A stretch of DNA of 64,000 nucleotides from Przewalskia tangutica (GCA_029844215.1 CM056736.1:54311562-54375561), one strand, 5' to 3'. Shown: positions 24,200 through 35,515, counted from the stretch's first letter. Notes: a model not told the origin generated them from the sequence alone. Made by a program: numbers and translations.

Positions 24200-25030
24200 C
24201 TCGAACTCCTTCTTACCATATTTACATCGATTCGCCCAAAATTTCAGGTGGATCTCCGATGCTTTCCGGACATAACAACACGAAGATCGACGATCGCCTC
24301 CTAAGTCGGACGGCAAATGCTAACATATAGGCAACCTGGCCTATCCTTCACACGAACTCAAAAGGCCCAAAGTAACTCGGGCTAAGTTTCCTCTGTTTTT
24401 CCAAAACTCGTCACACCCTAACCGGGGTGGTACCTTCAAGAAGACCGACCGTCAACCTGAACTCTAAACGATCTCGCCGATAATCCGCACGATTTCTCTG
24501 AGCTGCCAAAAACCTCTTCTGGATAAGCTTCACCCTATCCACATCCTGCTGAACACGTATGAACCAACTATCTGAACCTTGCCAACGTCGAACCAATCGA
24601 CCGGCAACTTACACTTCCGCCCCTACAAGGCGTCACAAGGCGATATCCGAACACTGAAATGGTAGCCGTAAAACGCTTCCTAACAGGAGGCAACGATCCT
24701 CACCGCTACCCCTGAAATCCAAATACTGGCCCGAGGGCGAATATGATACGGAGACTCACCTGAGTTCCTAACTCGCCGTAAAACCTTCGAACACAGTAAT
24801 AGCCCCAACCTGGGCTTCACTGTCTATCATAAGGTGAAGGTAGGCACCCCGTGCAGCCTTACAACCCTTCTGATATATCATCACTGCCAAGCAACGGTCC
24901 TGACTGAAAGACACGATGGGCTGACCCCATCGGCCCGACCATCGGGTCGAACGATCCACAAACTCAGACTGGTTAACTAAACATGGGCCTAACACCCTCA
25001 TGACCCTACCACAAGGAGGGACCACCACAA
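24200..25030 (-). pseudogene. Degenerate integrase remnant plus shared module, element E
   Basis: Read on the minus strand, this is the counterpart of A 4800-5600. The shared GPCLVN-coding module (about 24920-25030) is followed by integrase-derived words (about 24830-24900 resembling the strand before the second catalytic aspartate) and the KVKLIQKRFLAAQRNRADYR-type segment at about 24470-24540. The longest frame is 86 residues and lacks any complete catalytic motif. It confirms that A and E share an ancestor that had already lost most of pol. Confidence 0.6.
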
Positions 25031-25549
25031 ACTGACCTCACCACCAAACAGGCCGCGGGTTGACCCGCAACATGGCCTCAACCCGTCCCGGCAACGCGCA
25101 AAACACTAGCTCCCCGATCCGGAACAATTTCACTAATCACGTTACGAAAACCTAGCGGTCTTCTTAGCTCAACTACCCTCTTTCATTACACACTACTCAG
25201 GGACTTATCACACAATATATCTCACGTGCACTATGCACTCTGATAAGGGTCAAACATAAAATAAATCTTTCTCTCAAGATTGCCTTGCCTCTAAGGTCTC
25301 CACGTAAAAAGCTCTAAGGCTTACACTTTTCCTATCCCCCAAATCTTACTTTTGTCACTTTGCCGCGAGGTAACACCTTCTCAGGCGACCCAACAAATGG
25401 TACCGGGCTGCTTGCGATCCCTGAGGCATGCCCTACGGCCCTTCTCAGGATGTGCCATACGGAGAGCCACGGTTCGGGTCTGTTCCCGTGATAGAGGCTC
25501 TGGCCTCTTTATACGCTCAGCCCCCCGAGCTTACCCGGTTACTAACCAT

Positions 25550-26446
25550 GATTTCTAATCACAACTAACATACTGCTATCAGAACATAGCACTTATGATA
25601 TACTCATCTCTAGAGGGTTAAGGATATATCTATATCTACTGCTTCACTCCCCTTAGTCGTTCTAATCAAACCTGCCCCGTAGGGCGCATAGCTAGGGAAG
25701 ATGACGAACTACCCACCGATCCTGAAGGTTACGTCCCCCTACTTGCATCCTTCCTACTAGGACATCCTTTCGACACATGGCCCTGACGTCCGCCGGCAAA
25801 ACAAGCATCAACAAAAGATAACATTCCCCGGGACGACGCCTGTCACACAGTGAACACCGGGAAAATCAATCCGGCCGGGCCGAGCCTACGTGGTAGTGAA
25901 CCAAAACTCGAGTTCGACCAACTCCCGCACACCCCGAACGCCCCGAACCCCGTGGAGGACCTCTCTGACCGCGGTGGATGTGCATAATCTAATCATTGGT
26001 GAGGTGACTCGCCAAAAGTTACTAAAGGACCTTGCCGCTCGCCTCTTCTCGCCCTTCGTTAACCCGTCGATCTCTACGCTTGGCTCGCTGCGCACAAGCC
26101 CGCATCAAAGCCATGCTCAAGCCTAATCAAGAATTACTCTTGCACAACCTCTCTTAGATAGTCATCAAGACTCGCAGACATCGGTATACTCTCGGTAGCC
26201 AAATCCATAGCTAGTAACAGGTCGCCTCTTTGCAATCTAAATTCTGCTCTGGCCGTGAATCAAGGTTCAAATGTCATGGCCGCAGAGGAATCGCCGCCGC
26301 GTACAAACTCTGCTGGGCTAGTGACGCCGCAGAACTCCCGAATGAAGCACCACCCGGTAAAGATTGGGCTGCCTTCAGAACCTCTCGAACTCTACTCAGC
26401 CTCCGCTTTCGCCTCCCGGGCCCGGGTTTGCCCTACGCGGAGGCAT
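25550..26446 (-). pseudogene. Decayed gag remnant of element E
   Basis: Start codon at 26446 on the minus strand (MPPRRANPG...). About 22 bases upstream is a CTAAC branch-point-like word (26468-26472) followed by a pyrimidine-rich stretch, and ccg where other families have an acceptor CAG. The frame breaks repeatedly, and no capsid or zinc-knuckle motif survives as a continuous reading. Similar in decay to the gag remnant of A. Confidence 0.55.
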
Positions 26447-26633
26447 AACGGTAAGGGAAAGAAATACGTTAGAGGGTCCAACTTACAACATAGCTCTAAG
26501 GCACGATCTCAGAGTGAGAAGAATATGAACCAATCCTAAATATCCTATAGCCTCCTGATTATTGGTGCGCACAACACACCGATAATCAAGACTTCCATCG
26601 ATACGGTCTGTAGACACTTTCCGAGGATTAACT

Positions 26634-26645
26634 GCTCTGATACCA
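26634..26645 (-). other. Primer-binding site of element E (tRNA-iMet)
   Basis: On the minus strand reads TGGTATCAGAGC, an exact initiator tRNA-Met site, next to the 5' LTR that begins at 26650. Confidence 0.9.
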
Positions 26646-26649
26646 CTTT

Positions 26650-29600
26650 TGTCACGACCCGAACCCGGGCCCGCGACTGGTGCCTTACCCCGGGCACCCT
26701 AGTGATACAACATCAGAGTAATCAGCGGAACATAAAACACATACAAGAAACCAATGTAATAAGACAGTGAAATAAGAAGACAGGCTAACTAAATCTGCAT
26801 CACAAGATATAAATAACAATTTGAACAGTTACATCCCTTTCTACAACTCTGCCCACAACAGTACTACAGACCTCTACGAATGATATGACAACAACGACGG
26901 GACAGGGCCCCGTCATACCCCTGAATGTAAGCACCTACAACAACAGGGGACTATACCAAGATAAGCCTCCGGAGAAACGGAGCTTTCCCAAACGCTGAAC
27001 TGTGACCCTAAGAGCGAGGATCAAAGACTGGTGTACCTTTACCTGCGCAGATGAACGCACTTCGGGCGAGGTCGATAACAGGTACCAAGTATGTGAAACT
27101 GAAAATAAATACTGTAAATGAAATCATAGTAGTCTATATAAAGCAGGAGACATGTATGATAACCAACTACAGTTCACAATAAATAAGCAGTCATGTCAAG
27201 TCAGGGACTCACGCCCTCAAGTCATCACTCAAATATAACCATGGGTCTCATGCCCACAATATCAATCATGCGTGGAATACCTTCCTCATCGCGCCAGCCT
27301 ATGATATAAAAGCACCAAGGAATACACCAACACCGTGTCCCACTGTGTCCTAATACACCGCATGCAGGGTAATGCGAAGGCATAGCCGACTACTAAAACC
27401 CACAGTACCAACAAGGTCATAAACTGTATCATGAGATCTGTCTAGACCGTCACATGATCAAAGATGGCCACTCTCCCGCAGTATCTAATGTGCGCGTCTA
27501 GCCCTGGAACTCTCCGCAGCTCCGCATAGGCCAAACTCATAGGCCCGCATGAGGTATAACCCCGCATCGAGGGTAGCTACTCCTAAGATCCGCTGGACTC
27601 GCACCGCATGGCCACATAGACCGCATGACCATAAAGGCCGCACACTAACACGGAACTCGTAGCTCGCATAGGCCCGGACCCGCATGAGGTATTCTCGAAT
27701 CATAGGTCACATGCACTACCGAGTCTACCCCGACGGAGGCGACAACCTCCGGAAACAAGTCAAGGTGAGTGGTACAATACCAACATATCGGCTGATAGTG
27801 AAACAATTTAAGCGCAATCGAGGGGAAACCCCTTTTCACAAACATCACAAGATACTAACACACGTAGCATCCTAGAATGTTTACTTAACAAATCAACAAG
27901 ACAGTATTACAAGGCTACAACAACCCAACACAATCAAGTTATACACACAAGGCACTTTCTACTATATGATTAACAAGATCGGGTTTTTATCCCCAAAGTA
28001 CTTCATACATTAACTCTTTTAAAAGATACGTTACTTTCACAAAAGTCACACAATACCCTTAGTATATGAAAATAGAGTGACTGTCTTTTTAAGTAAACCA
28101 AAACATTTACCTTTGTAAAATCAAGTAACAACATTATTTTCCAAACGTCCAAGTTTGCCTAATTTCAAATGTTCACGTTTCTTATTTTAGAAAGGTTTCG
28201 TAGTTCATATTATTAACCACTTAATAATATAATCCTCTTTTAAAACAATCTGAGAAACATATGCCTTATGTGAGTAGGATATTCTTGTTTATAACAATCT
28301 TATTACAGCAGCCATGATCTAGGAATTATCATTTTGTCTCATCTTAGCTTCTATGCAGATGGAAGTTTCTATTGGTTTTAATAATACTTAATTAGTCAAA
28401 ACATTTCCTTTTATTAACGCTGCAGTGGTTTGTCGATATACATTCTGATTTCCGAAATCAAGAAACATTCTTAAGTCGTTATACCTAACTTCCCATAAAG
28501 CTAGTATAACTCTTAAGTTTTCAAAAACCAAGTATTACTCTTCTTTTAAAACGATTCAAAAATCTTTTGAAATACTTCAGGTTCTTTATTATCACATAAC
28601 AAGCCAGTTATAGTTCAAATCAGTTACCTTTTAAAACCACAAAGTATTTTCTTACCTACATAAAGTCATTATAACCAACTTCCCATAAAGCCGTTATAAC
28701 ACTTTATGTTTTAAACCAATCAAATACATTTAGCACATGACGTCTACCGTACTACATAGTTCACACATATCATGCTAGAAGAGATAGGAAGAGGTTCACA
28801 TACCTCGCGACGATGATTATCGACTAATAGCAAAATGCCCGAGTACCTCAAGCCGTCGCTACTCCTAAGCCAAGTAGATCGCGCCACACGTAGTACTTCA
28901 ACCTATAAGGCCACAAGGCGCTTATTAACATCTAGATCTTATCGTAGAACATTCTACAGAAAATTCGCAAAGACTCTCCCCGCAACGCAGAAATCTCCTC
29001 TTCTATCGAGGCCGGCTACCAAGCCAACCAGGGGGGGGGGTTATACGTCTAATCCGGACGCACAATTCTACATCACAAGAAAGCTACACAAGTTCCATGT
29101 CTGAATACACCCTATGTAATTACTGATCAAGATTCTTCTTTCGAAAAGGTTTCTTATTATTCAGGCTTAAGTCAAAAGACATTGCCGCAATACTATGTTC
29201 AGTTCTACGTATAGTATACTCAACTATATATTTCTACAACATGTAATTTCCAATTACAATAGAAGGACAGTAGTGTTTACCTCGCTAAGCCCAAAATTAT
29301 CCAAGTTTAAATGTCGATCCTGAGCAAGGTTTAGCTCCTACTCCGTGCGCTCCAACCCGCTCCAAGAAACCCTTAGAAGTTCTAACCAACTTCTACTCCA
29401 AAACTTCAACCAACAATGAAGATTTCCTTAGGGTTTCGTTTAGTGGCTAAAGGAAAGTATAATAGTATTTTCCGGGCTTTTCGTATAGAGGGTACTTTGG
29501 AAATACTACAAGGTATTTGGGCTAAAGTATTTGGGTATTATAACAATACTTGGAGAGTATTTCTCTACCAAGGGGGGTAGTATTTCGACTAGCACAACTA

Positions 29601-30180
29601 GGCTAGTGGGTTGCTCTACCAAAAGGCCACTCAACGGGGGAGGGGGAGTTGGACGAGACAACTACAAGGGAGGGAGTGTTTTGAGTCTTGGAATTTGCTC
29701 AAGTGTGGATGAAATAACTCATCAACTAAGGGGGTATTTATAGGACACTCAAAGGCCAAGATTGAGCCAAGTGGTAGGCAAGTGTAAGGTTAAGATTAAG
29801 CCATGTGTTGTGTGGGTCCCACTTGGTCATCCACTCCACAAAATATCTCACAAACATTGACCAAACATTTTAGGCACAAAAGATGAAAAAAACGTGCAAG
29901 CCTAGAAGCTTCCACCAAGGAAATTTCGTCCAACCTTGGACACCTAAGGGTGACACATGTCGCCCTCCAATTGGTCCAAAATGTTTCGTCTCTCGGAAAA
30001 ATCCGTAAAAAATAATAAATGACATAGCCGGAATTTTCCCTACAAAAGCTGTGGAAACGTTTTGCCGGAAAACGACTCTTTTCGGCACTTGTGCACAATT
30101 TCGCCACTTTGCCTACTTAAGGCTTTAAACTTTTATACGTACGCCCTCACGTACATACTCTGGAAATACGGGGTATAACA
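26650..30180 (-). repeat. 5' LTR of element E
   Basis: 3531 bp, reverse-oriented, with TATA at 29735-29742 on the minus strand. The terminal hairpin is at 26895-26915 with the stem CGACGGG/CCCGTCA, i.e. one end pair lost. The splice-donor-like GTATGTGAACC is near 28795-28805. Confidence 0.88.
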
Positions 30181-32114
30181 CATTGCTTTTTATAACCAAG
30201 TATTATATACTTTCAAATCAATTCTCTTAACTTTCAAAATACAATTAGTCTCTTAACCTTTCGAAATCAAGTCATTTATCGTTCCATAAAGCAAGTATAA
30301 CCAACCTCCCATAAAGTCGTTATATTCACTTTACACCTTAGCCAAGAATATAATTTCCTATCCAAGGGACTTATGCGTTTAAAACGGAACAAGTATCTCA
30401 TACTTGAAAACTTTTCAAGTCCCTTAACTTAATAAGACTTAAGACATCCTTTATTCTTTCAAAGAAATGAGTTAATCTTCTAACTCACCCGACTTGGCTA
30501 TTTATAAAACTAATAAAGGATATCAAGGTGTTGTTCGTCTACCGTACCACATACGTGCAACTAGTCATGCTCAAAAGATAGGAAAAATTCTACATAGAGT
30601 AAATCACACAACTACCTCTTAACTTCTAAGAGTAGAAGGAAACATGAAATGATACCACAGGTATATTCCATACATAGAATCATGCCAAAGGAAGGAAGAG
30701 GTTCACATACCTCGCGACGATTGTCGACAAGTAGCAAAATGCTCCAAAGTACTTCAACCTTGAGCTATTCCATTCTTCAAGTAGGATACGCTATACTTAG
30801 TACTTCAACCTATCATGGTCACAATACGTCCATTAACCTCTTACTTCAAACGTAGAATATTCTAAGTGCTAAGTCGCCAAATTCTACGGAAAATCGGACA
30901 AAGACTTCCTTTGTTTCTACTTACTTTGCCACCTTTTTCAAGGCCGAATACAATAACCAAACACGCCACATTTAAGGCCCAAACAATGTAATCAACAATA
31001 GGGGATTACACGCCTACTAGACGTGTAAAATTCTGCCCCACAATAGATAACAAACTAAAACAACTACTAGCCCATTTTCGGCCAACTTGAAGTACTACAA
31101 CATCAATTCTTATCCAATTTCCATTTCAATCCAAGTTATTAGCCTAACATGATATCAAGTCGCAATTGATTATAACTACTATAATCTCCAAGTAAGCAAC
31201 ATGCGACGATTTCTAATAAACGACCAATTAGTAATCCAACTTCAAGTGGCTAATATAACATTTCAGATATAAGCTACAAGCAATCCATAATACTTATGAA
31301 CTTCAACATATCAACTTCATGCTAGCAACACGTAAAGCTAACAACAACAACATATATATAATCTTGTAACACTAATTAAGAGACAAGATTATACCTCAAC
31401 GAATCTCAATCCAATTCCAAATCCGAAGTCGCTCCTTAGCAACTTAGAGACTCTTCAAGACACTTCAATCCGCTACTTGAGACCCTTAGAACCATACCAA
31501 CAACTTTCCTTCAAACTTCCCTTCCAAAACCTAGAAAGCAACTAGGTTTTCACTTTGCGACTAATACGAGAACTCTCTTTTTCCGGGATTTTTCTATTGA
31601 GATACACTTACAATACACTTAAGAACCTTGGTTTAAAGTGTGGAGCTAAAAGGATCACAAACAAATTTTTTTCTTTCTCTTCCTTCTTGAACCCGAGAGC
31701 TAAGCCTCTTTGTTCTTCAATTTTTGTGAAAAATATTCTAAGTGTTGGGCTCACTCTTGCTCTACTAGTATAATATAGTGTAATTGAGGGTCATGATATA
31801 AACAAATGGGTGGTTTGGATGAGCTCTTCTTTAAATATCAAGACTTGTGGGACCTTTGACTTAGTCAATATTCTCAAGCTCACACTTGCAAGACTTTGTC
31901 ATCTTAAGACTATGGTCAATGACCATCTTGGCCATGCCTATTTCGTCCAAGGCATCTCTAAGGGGGGTGACACGTGTCGCCCTCCCATTCGTCATAATAA
32001 AACGTTTTCCGACAATTTCATAATTCCGATAAAATTTTACAAGCCTCAAATCTTAACACTTGTGAGTTCTTACGTACGTTCTTAAAGCATGTCCTGTAAA
32101 TACGGGGTGTAACA

Positions 32115-32615
32115 GTGATAAATATGGATTTTATTACAGGGCTACCTACCACTCAGAGGAAGCATGATTCCATTTGGGTGATTGTCGACAGACTGACGAA
32201 ATCAGCCCATTTTCTTCCGGTCAGGACGACGTTCTCAGCTGAGGACTATGCCAGATTATATATTAGAAAGATTGTGAGACTGCACGGAGTCCCGGTGTTG
32301 ATTATATCAGATAGAGGATCCCAGTTCTCGGCTAACTTCTGGAGGTCTTTTCAGAAGGGATTAGGGACACAGGTGAGTCTCAGTACGGCGTTTCATCCTC
32401 AGACCGACGGACAGGCCGAACGCACTATCCAAACACTTGAGGATATGCTGCGAGCTTGTGTTATTGATTTCAGGGGTAGCTGGGAGGATCATTTTCCTCT
32501 TGTGGAGTTTGCTTACAACAACAACTACCATTCCAGTATTCAGATGGCGCCTTATGAGGCCTTATACGGGAGGAAGTGCAGGTCACCGATAGTCGGTTCG
32601 AGTGGGAGAAGTTGA
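32115..32615 (+). CDS. pol: Integrase catalytic core of C' (pol, after the F solo LTR)
   Basis: A 166-residue open frame holding the integrase core that joins retrotransposon DNA to the chromosome. The D,D-35-E catalytic residues are all readable: the first D in MDFITGLP (about residue 4), the second in SDRGSQFSANFW, the glutamate in DGQAERTIQTLEDML. YHSSIQMAPYEALYGRKC follows, typical of Tekay/Del. The gtgat start is the right copy of the F target duplication, so the frame really continues from 18726. It ends through a frame slip near 32590, just before the next pol segment at 32644. The core of C (57157-57797) is more damaged, so this is the best preserved integrase here. Confidence 0.9.
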   Translation: MINMDFITGLPTTQRKHDSIWVIVDRLTKSAHFLPVRTTFSAEDYARLYIRKIVRLHGVPVLIISDRGSQFSANFWRSFQKGLGTQVSLSTAFHPQTDGQAERTIQTLEDMLRACVIDFRGSWEDHFPLVEFAYNNNYHSSIQMAPYEALYGRKCRSPIVGSSGRS

Positions 32616-32643
32616 TTAGTCGGGCGGACTTATTTCAGCAACG

Positions 32644-33198
32644 ATGGATAAGGTGAAGCTTATCCAGAGCGGTTGTTGCGGCTCGAGTCGGCAAAAGTCA
32701 TATGCAGACCATCGGCGTCGACACTTGGAATTTGAGATAGATGATTGGGTTTTTCTAAAGGTATCGCCCATGAAGGGCGTGATGAGATTTGGAAAGAAGG
32801 GGAAGCTTAGCCCAAGGTACATTGGGCCGTATCAGATTGTCCGTAGGGTAGGCAGGGTTGCCTATGAGTTAGATCTGCCGTCCGATTTGGAGGCGGTACA
32901 TCCAGTTTTCCATGTGTCCATGTTGCGGAAATGTATTGGAGATCCATCTAGAGTGCACCCGGTTCATGATGTCCAAGTGACAGAGGAGTTATCATATGAG
33001 GAGAGTCCCATAGCGATACTCGATCGTCAGGTTAGACGACTTCAGACGAAAGACGTGGCTTCCGTCAAGGTCTTATGGCGGAACGAGAACAGGGAGGAAA
33101 TGACGTGGGAAGCAGAGGATGACATGATGAAGAAGTACCCTCACCTATTTCCTATACCTCCAGGTAACCCACTTTCCTTCTTGTTAGTTTTGATTTAG
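32644..33198 (+). CDS. pol: Integrase C-terminus and chromodomain of C'
   Basis: A 184-residue frame starting at the DKVKLIQ helix. It contains FGKKGKLSPRYIGPYQIV (the GPY/F domain found at the C-terminus of Ty3/gypsy integrases), then VHPVFHVSMLRKC. The chromodomain-like tail has VKVLWRN and EEMTWEAEDDM and ends YPHLF plus a short extension. Chromodomains of plant chromoviruses are thought to bind histone marks and steer integration into heterochromatin, which fits the nest seen here. The frame is one slip away from the core at 32115-32615. The C copy (60713-61150) is nearly identical. Confidence 0.9.
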   Translation: MDKVKLIQSGCCGSSRQKSYADHRRRHLEFEIDDWVFLKVSPMKGVMRFGKKGKLSPRYIGPYQIVRRVGRVAYELDLPSDLEAVHPVFHVSMLRKCIGDPSRVHPVHDVQVTEELSYEESPIAILDRQVRRLQTKDVASVKVLWRNENREEMTWEAEDDMMKKYPHLFPIPPGNPLSFLLVLI

Positions 33199-33335
33199 CA
33201 TTTACGCTTCAGTATGTTGTGGCTCGTAGAGCTTCTTTATTTGCAAAAGAATAGTTAAGAGGGTCTATGTCGAGGTTGTGATTTGAGTAAGACTAGAAGG
33301 AACATTCGGGACGAATGTTTCTAAGGGGGGGAGAA
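33199..33335 (+). other. 3' untranslated end of C' with pre-PPT hairpin and polypurine tract
   Basis: After the pol stop there are about 100 non-coding bases. Then a perfect 8-bp inverted repeat AACATTCG/CGAATGTT with loop gga (33301-33319) and the tract AAGGGGGGGAGAA (33323-33335) against the LTR. The C copy has the same at 61253-61287. Confidence 0.88.
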
Positions 33336-33619
33336 TGTTATACCCCGTAGTTCTGACCCTACGTATGAGAGCGTACGAAAGCATGTAAGACTTAAAATTT
33401 TCAAAGGATAGGTTGACGGATTATTCCGGACAGGTTTTAGTCAACTTTGAGGCGGGTTATGACTCGATACATTGAGGGTTCCTAAGTGTTTCAAAGGCAT
33501 AGGGCGTAGTTCGTGGAGTCTAGATTCCAACGCAACCAACCGTTCGTCGATAGGACGTCGGAGTAGAAAGTTATGAGAATTACAAGTTCAGTGCGCAGTC
33601 GGACAGAAATGTGTTTCGG

Positions 33620-33800
33620 ACAAAGGCGACAGGGCCGCGGCGCCGGATGCAGGGCCGCGGCGCCGAAAGTACTGAGGGGTCGCTGAAGTTGCAGCGCCGC
33701 GGTGCCAGGACAGCAGGGCCGCGGCGCCGAAAGGTTAGAGAGACTGCGGAGGTTTCAGCGCCGCGGCGGCGGGGTCGCGGCGCCGAGGCGGGATTTTTGG
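33620..33800 (+). promoter_or_regulatory. Cluster of CCGCGG/GGCGCC palindromes upstream of TATA in C LTR
   Basis: About six copies of a GC-only word close to GGGCCGCGGCGCC, some in inverted form (gcgccgcggtgcc), within 180 bp and 90-270 bp upstream of the TATA-like box. The rest of the LTR is AT-rich. Repeated at about 61565-61735 in the right LTR with small changes. It could be a transcription-factor array or a methylation-dense silencing target; not seen in A, B, D, F or G. Confidence 0.5.
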
Positions 33801-33891
33801 GCGGAAAAACTTAGGAAAAGTCAGATTTTTCTTTTAAAAGACCTTGGGAGGGTGACAAGTGTCCCCCCCCCCCATCTGATTTCTTGCATGC

Positions 33892-33899
33892 AATATATT
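33892..33899 (+). promoter_or_regulatory. TATA-like box of C LTR
   Basis: AATATATT here, while the right LTR has the stronger TATATATT at 61838-61845. It lies about 555 bp into the LTR, just downstream of a poly-C run and upstream of a CTCTCTCT-rich leader start. Confidence 0.5.
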
Positions 33900-35091
33900 G
33901 ACCAAGTCTTGAAGACTTGGTCATCTTCCAATTTCTCTCTCTCTCTAAAGCTTAAGCTCCCACTTCTCTCTAAAATCCCAAGAGACATTCTAGCCTTAGG
34001 AAAAATCTGAAAAGGTAAAGGCAAGAAGGAAACTTGTGGCTAGCTTGTGAAAGTTGTTGTGGTGGTATTCTTGGAAAGGAGGCTAGCAAAATTGTTGGAA
34101 TAAATTTGGCTAAAGCTCTAAGGTAATGGTTCCTCCTTTATAATTAGTTTTTAGTGTTGCATGTTAAGAAGAAAGAACTTGTGGTAGTAAATAATGCTCT
34201 TAGACTCATTGCATGTAAGAACTATGGTTTGAATGTGAAGGAATTGGTTAAGAAGATATTATGAGCATGTTGTAGCCTAAAAACTACCTTAGAATTGTTA
34301 AGTGAATTGTTGTACCTTATGGGGCAGAATTTTACACACCCAAGTTTAGGTGTGTAATCCCCTTTGAAATGTTGGATTGTTGAGCCTTAAATGTGGCGTT
34401 TGGATGATAAATTCGGCCTTGTGAAAGGTGGCAAAGTATGTAGAAACAAAGGAAATGCTGCCCAATTTTCCATAGAATTTAGTGGCTTTGAGTTTAGATT
34501 ATTCTACATTGAAGTTAGAGGTTAATAAACGTATCATGGTTATTTTAGGTTGACATATTACTCATGTAGTTTGGACTTAGCAAGTGGATTGACCAAAGAG
34601 GTATGTGAAGCTTTCCTATCTCTTGAGCATGAATAGATGAAACTATGTAGTACGGTAGACGTACAAGATTTGGTATTCTTACTTGTTTTAAGTATATAAT
34701 GACTTGTTTCGTTTTAAGAATGTATAAGTCCCTTAGTTAGGGGAAAAGTATGATTTTACTAAAGTGTAGAGTTAATATAACAACTTTATGGGAAGTTGGT
34801 TTATTAGCTTCATAAAAGGTTAATGAGAAGAGATTTACTCTAAGTAAGATAAGTATATGGTGAGACAAATTGGTTTTAAGGCATCAATTGCCCAAGAGTT
34901 TTATGTATAAAGAAGAGTCATTTTTAAAAGAGTTGAAGCATGTAGTACTTGGGTTAAACTCCCGGTGTTCTTTTATTAAAGATATGATTAAGTGCCTTAA
35001 GTAAACTAAAATGAGAGGGTATATGAACAAGACTAATAAGAAGTTATAAGTTTTCTTAACTTATTTATGATTATGATATGATGACAGCTTG

Positions 35092-35370
35092 AGCTAGGGT
35101 AAGAGTATATCTGAGGGGCAAGCCCCAAGATCGTTATACCACCTACTCCAGGGTAAGAGTATGTCTGAGGGGCAAGCCCCAAGATCGTCATACCACCTTC
35201 TTCAGTGTAAGAGTATATCTGAGGGGCAAGCCCCAAGATCGTTATACCATCTGCTTCAGTGTAAGAGTATATCTGAGGGGCAAGCCCCAAGATCGTTATA
35301 CCATCTGCTTCAGGGTAAGAGTATATCTGAGGGGAAAGTCTCCAAGATCGTTATACCACCTGTTCCGTGG
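35092..35370 (+). repeat. 54-bp minisatellite in C LTR (5 units)
   Basis: Five units with 'taagagtatatctgagg' and a GGGGC-AA-GCCCC inverted repeat, ending 'gatcgttatacca'. 54 is a multiple of three, so open frames with 18-residue repeats appear on both strands; not genes. The right LTR has the same array at about 63044-63315. Confidence 0.88.
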
Positions 35371-35515
35371 ATTTGCTACCCACGATGCGAGGAATACCTC
35401 ATGCGAGTCCTTATGGGCTTATGCGGGTGAAATAGTCCCATGCGGGCGGGTACAGCCTATGCGAGGAATACCTCATGCGGGTCCACAGGACCTATGCGGG
35501 TGAAATAGTCCCAGG
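35365..35515 (+). repeat. Segment near-identical between C and D LTRs
   Basis: From ccgtggatttgctacccacg onward, about 85 bp are almost identical to D 43290-43375, then 'atgcgaggaatacctc' and 'gtgaaatagtccc' words repeat. The surrounding LTR sequences of C and D are otherwise strongly diverged. Confidence 0.7.

Larger units (their letters stand above)
20437..30180 (-). mobile_element. LTR retrotransposon E (same family as A and B), nested in F solo LTR
   Basis: Complete reverse-oriented element: 3' LTR 20437-23951, internal 23952-26649, 5' LTR 26650-30180. The flanks are cattc (20432-20436) and cattg (30181-30185), a 5-bp duplication with one substitution. The primer-binding site is exact on the minus strand (26634-26645) and the polypurine tract is at 23952-23966. 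LTR sequence and TATA region match A and B. The 2.7 kb internal region holds decayed gag and integrase remnants. Confidence 0.9.
18727..32114 (-). mobile_element. Solo LTR of element F in C' integrase, split by element E
   Basis: One LTR only, in reverse orientation (TGTCACGACC at the left, GTGTAACA at the right), about 3.64 kb after removing element E (20437-30180). It is flanked by a perfect gtgat duplication (18722-18726, 32115-32119). There is no primer-binding site, polypurine tract or internal sequence, so it is the product of recombination between the two LTRs of a complete element. The complete version sits at the identical position in C (39979-57156). It contains a 51-55 bp minisatellite and splice- and hairpin-like signals as in other F LTRs. 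Confidence 0.9.
1..33335 (+). mobile_element. Tekay-type Ty3/gypsy element C', internal region (left tandem unit, left end outside window)
   Basis: This is the 3' part of an internal region (end of RNase H, integrase, chromodomain), cut by two insertions: element A at 83 and solo LTR F at 18727. Rejoining across both insertion points matches the uninterrupted sequence seen in element C (39541-39978 and 57157 onward). It ends in a polypurine tract at 33323-33335, directly followed by an LTR that also serves as the left LTR of element C. Its own 5' LTR, gag, protease and reverse transcriptase lie outside the window. Clade assignment rests on the integrase and chromodomain motifs described under the pol parts. 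Confidence 0.85.

Noticed and set aside
31555..32085. Frames of 72 and 91 residues repeated near 51386-51916 and 56852-57127
   Set aside because: Antisense to the F LTR promoter end and present in each F LTR; no recognisable domain.
33861..33874. Poly-C run (also 61807-61819 and poly-G near 22830 and 29031)
   Set aside because: Homopolymers of uncertain length; no G-quadruplex pattern of spaced runs, and likely error-prone.
35033..35430. Open frames with 18-residue repeats on both strands (also 62981-63378)
   Set aside because: Product of the 54-bp LTR minisatellite, not a protein.
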